Assembly: GCF_902459695.1 (NCBI RefSeq)
Contig: NZ_CABPRZ010000037.1
Span: forward strand, 1-48,259
Length of the DNA stretch: 48,259 nucleotides
Direction of reading: 5' to 3'
Origin: Pandoraea terrae
GTDB lineage: Bacteria; Pseudomonadota; Gammaproteobacteria; Burkholderiales; Burkholderiaceae
The number at the start of each line of letters is the position of its first letter. The stretch's first letter is position 1. Shown piece by piece: positions 46,787-48,259 of this stretch. Position numbers and translations under genes: made by a program. The notes under the pieces are model-generated. The model had not been told where the DNA came from and did not search any database. It saw nothing but the letters and a program-made list of their open reading frames with translations.

Positions 46787-48259
46787 ATGAACGCTCGTTG
46801 TTATCGTTTGGTTTTCAATCCTGTGCGCAGCCAGTGGCTGGCGGTGGCGGAATTTGTTACTTCCGGCCAGTCGCCGGGACTGAGCCGTAGCGGCCGGCGT
46901 GCCAGCGGCGGGGGTACCAGTGGGCAACGTGCCGGTGGTCAACGTTCCCTGGGGCGCGCTGCGGCACTGTGGGCGACGGCGGCGATGCTGGTCTTGCCGC
47001 ACATGGCCATCGCACAGATCGTGCCGGATACGGGCGCGGGGCCATCGTCACCGGGCGTGCACGCGGCGCCCAACGGCGTGCCGCTGGTGGACATTACGGC
47101 GCCCACGCCCGGCGGCGTATCGCACAACGCCTATGAACGGTTCGATGTCGGCACGCCCGGCGCGATTTTGAACAACGCGCCGACCAGCGTGCCGACGCAG
47201 CTCGGCGGCTGGGTGCCGGGCAATCCGAATCTGGGCGGCGGCAGCGCCGCGGTGATCGTCAACGAGGTGACGAGCGCCCTGCCGTCGACGCTCAACGGCT
47301 ATCTCGAAGTGGCCGGCCCGCGCGCCGAGGTGGTCGTCGCCAACCCGAATGGCCTCACCTGCAACGGCTGCGGCTTCATCAACACCTCGCGCGGCGTGCT
47401 CACCACCGGCGAGCCGGTGTTCGGCGGCACCGGCTCGCTCGAAGCGTTTCGCGTCAAGGGCGGCACGCTGCGCATCAACGGGGCGGGGCTCAATGCGCGC
47501 AATCTGGAGGGGGCCGCGCTGCTGGCGCGCGCGATTCAGTTGAACGCCTTGATCCACGCGGGCAAGCTCGATCTGGTCACGGGCCTGAACGAGGTGGACG
47601 CGCGGACATTCCTGGTGCGCTCGAGCCTGGCCGGCGCCGACGGCAAGCCGGAATTCGGGCTCGACATCTCGCACCTGGGCGGCATGTACGCGGGCAAGAT
47701 CCGCCTGATCGGCTCGGAGCGCGGCGTGGGCGTCAACGTGGGCGGACACGTCGCGGCGCAGGAGTTTCACCTGTCGGCATCCGGCCTTCTGACGGTGACG
47801 GGCCGGGTGCACGCGACGGAGGACATGTCGCTCAACGCCGCCGGCGGCATCGGCAACACCGGCACGATCTCCTCAGGGCGCGACATCGAGATCGCAAGCG
47901 GCGGCGACGTGGATAACGCAGGCACGCTGTACGCCGTGCGCGACGTGACCGCGCGCATTGGCGGCGGGCTCACGCATAGCGGCGCGTGGGCCGCAGGCCG
48001 GCATGTCGTGCTGTCGGCGCAGCGCATCGCCTCGCGCGGCTGGTTTGCGGCGGGTGTCGATGTGAACGGTCAACCGGCGCAATCGGCTCAATCGGCTCAA
48101 TCGGCTCAACCCGCTCAACCCGCTCAGTCGGGCCAACCGGGTCAGCCGGACACGTCGGCCGAGGCCGGCAACCTGCGGCTTGCGGCCGACGGGGCGCTCG
48201 TCGCCACCGGCCGGCACTGGGCGGCGGGCGATGTCGCGCTGCAAGGCGCCTCGCTGGAT
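46787..48259 (+). CDS. Filamentous haemagglutinin/CdiA-like TpsA exoprotein, N-terminal part
   Basis: 491 codons are present and the frame stays open at the window end. It opens with an extended signal peptide region (ESPR: MNARCYRLVFNPVRSQWLAV), then a conventional signal core (LWATAAMLVLPHMAIAQI, about residues 70-87). The two-partner-secretion domain follows, with NPNL (GNPNLGGGSAAVIVNEV) and NPNG (VVANPNGLTCNGCGFINTSR) motifs, then haemagglutinin-type beta-helix repeats. Such proteins are exported by a TpsB partner, not in this window, and act as adhesins or contact-dependent toxins. Which one cannot be told without the C-terminus. Confidence 0.95.
   Translation, partial: MNARCYRLVFNPVRSQWLAVAEFVTSGQSPGLSRSGRRASGGGTSGQRAGGQRSLGRAAALWATAAMLVLPHMAIAQIVPDTGAGPSSPGVHAAPNGVPLVDITAPTPGGVSHNAYERFDVGTPGAILNNAPTSVPTQLGGWVPGNPNLGGGSAAVIVNEVTSALPSTLNGYLEVAGPRAEVVVANPNGLTCNGCGFINTSRGVLTTGEPVFGGTGSLEAFRVKGGTLRINGAGLNARNLEGAALLARAIQLNALIHAGKLDLVTGLNEVDARTFLVRSSLAGADGKPEFGLDISHLGGMYAGKIRLIGSERGVGVNVGGHVAAQEFHLSASGLLTVTGRVHATEDMSLNAAGGIGNTGTISSGRDIEIASGGDVDNAGTLYAVRDVTARIGGGLTHSGAWAAGRHVVLSAQRIASRGWFAAGVDVNGQPAQSAQSAQSAQPAQPAQSGQPGQPDTSAEAGNLRLAADGALVATGRHWAAGDVALQGASLD
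48075..48146 (+). repeat. Eight 9-bp tandem repeats inside the TpsA gene
   Basis: Units follow the pattern CGGCTCAAT and variants, encoding repeated Ala-Gln-Ser, Ala-Gln-Pro and Gly-Gln-Pro triplets (residues about 430-453). They interrupt the beta-helix as a flexible linker. Several units are identical, so recent slippage expansion is likely. Confidence 0.88.

Overview
The window is a GC-rich chromosomal segment of a betaproteobacterium. Gene content and order (aa3 oxidase assembly island, CIRCE-controlled rpoH, kdsD-kdsC-lptCAB-rpoN-hpf-ptsN-hprK-rapZ, lolB-ispE-tRNA-Gln-prs-rplY-pth) point to Burkholderiaceae. A Pandoraea-like or Burkholderia-like organism fits best, but the genus is inference from memory of gene order, not from a search. 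Genes are densely packed, often with 4-bp stop/start overlaps. Almost everything up to about 44.8 kb is core housekeeping.

Layout. 1-6.9 kb: cytochrome c oxidase and its assembly genes (end of ctaD, a small assembly protein, ctaG, a DUF2970 protein, ctaE, a DUF2909 protein on the minus strand, SURF1, a SCO-like thioredoxin-fold protein, heme A synthase, heme O synthase, SCO). 6.9-8.5 kb: rpoH on the minus strand, with a perfect CIRCE operator and a TTG start, next to an NTF2-like gene. 8.5-10.8 kb: leuA on the minus strand, preceded by a candidate leucine-rich leader peptide and alternative hairpins that look like a transcription attenuator. 10.8-14.6 kb: ybiB, maiA, a LysE/ArgO exporter, ftsY. 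14.7-17.5 kb: a pair of M16 peptidases, one catalytic and one lacking the zinc site. 17.5-19.3 kb: an ABC-2 exporter pair. 19.5-21.6 kb: rsmD, coaD, a 2[4Fe-4S] ferredoxin, pth. 21.7-27.1 kb: rplY, prs, tRNA-Gln, ispE, lolB and a TPR protein, all on the minus strand. 27.2-29.2 kb: mutM-mutY. 29.2-38.1 kb: a long minus-strand run holding PTS-Ntr control (rapZ, hprK, ptsN), hpf, rpoN, and LPS transport and Kdo synthesis (lptB, lptA, lptC, kdsC, kdsD). 38.3-41.9 kb: a KefB-type antiporter, a LysE exporter and a DeoR-type regulator. 41.9-44.8 kb: phnCDE behind a Pho-box-like repeat.

From about 44.9 kb the character changes. An unrecognised 154-aa gene is followed by a gene-poor, locally AT-richer stretch. 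Two diverged 160-bp direct repeats (about 77% identical, no gaps) lie 956 bp apart and bracket a small membrane-protein gene. Immediately after comes the start of a very large filamentous-haemagglutinin/CdiA-like TpsA exoprotein, which runs off the window end. This is the accessory part of the window.

The observations most worth a second look are the candidate leucine attenuator in front of leuA, the CIRCE site that appears to overlap the rpoH core promoter, the 160-bp repeats and orphan membrane gene beside the TpsA gene, a second SCO-like CxxxC/His protein in the oxidase island, and several simple repeats (a G13 tract, 9-bp repeats in lptA and in the TpsA gene).
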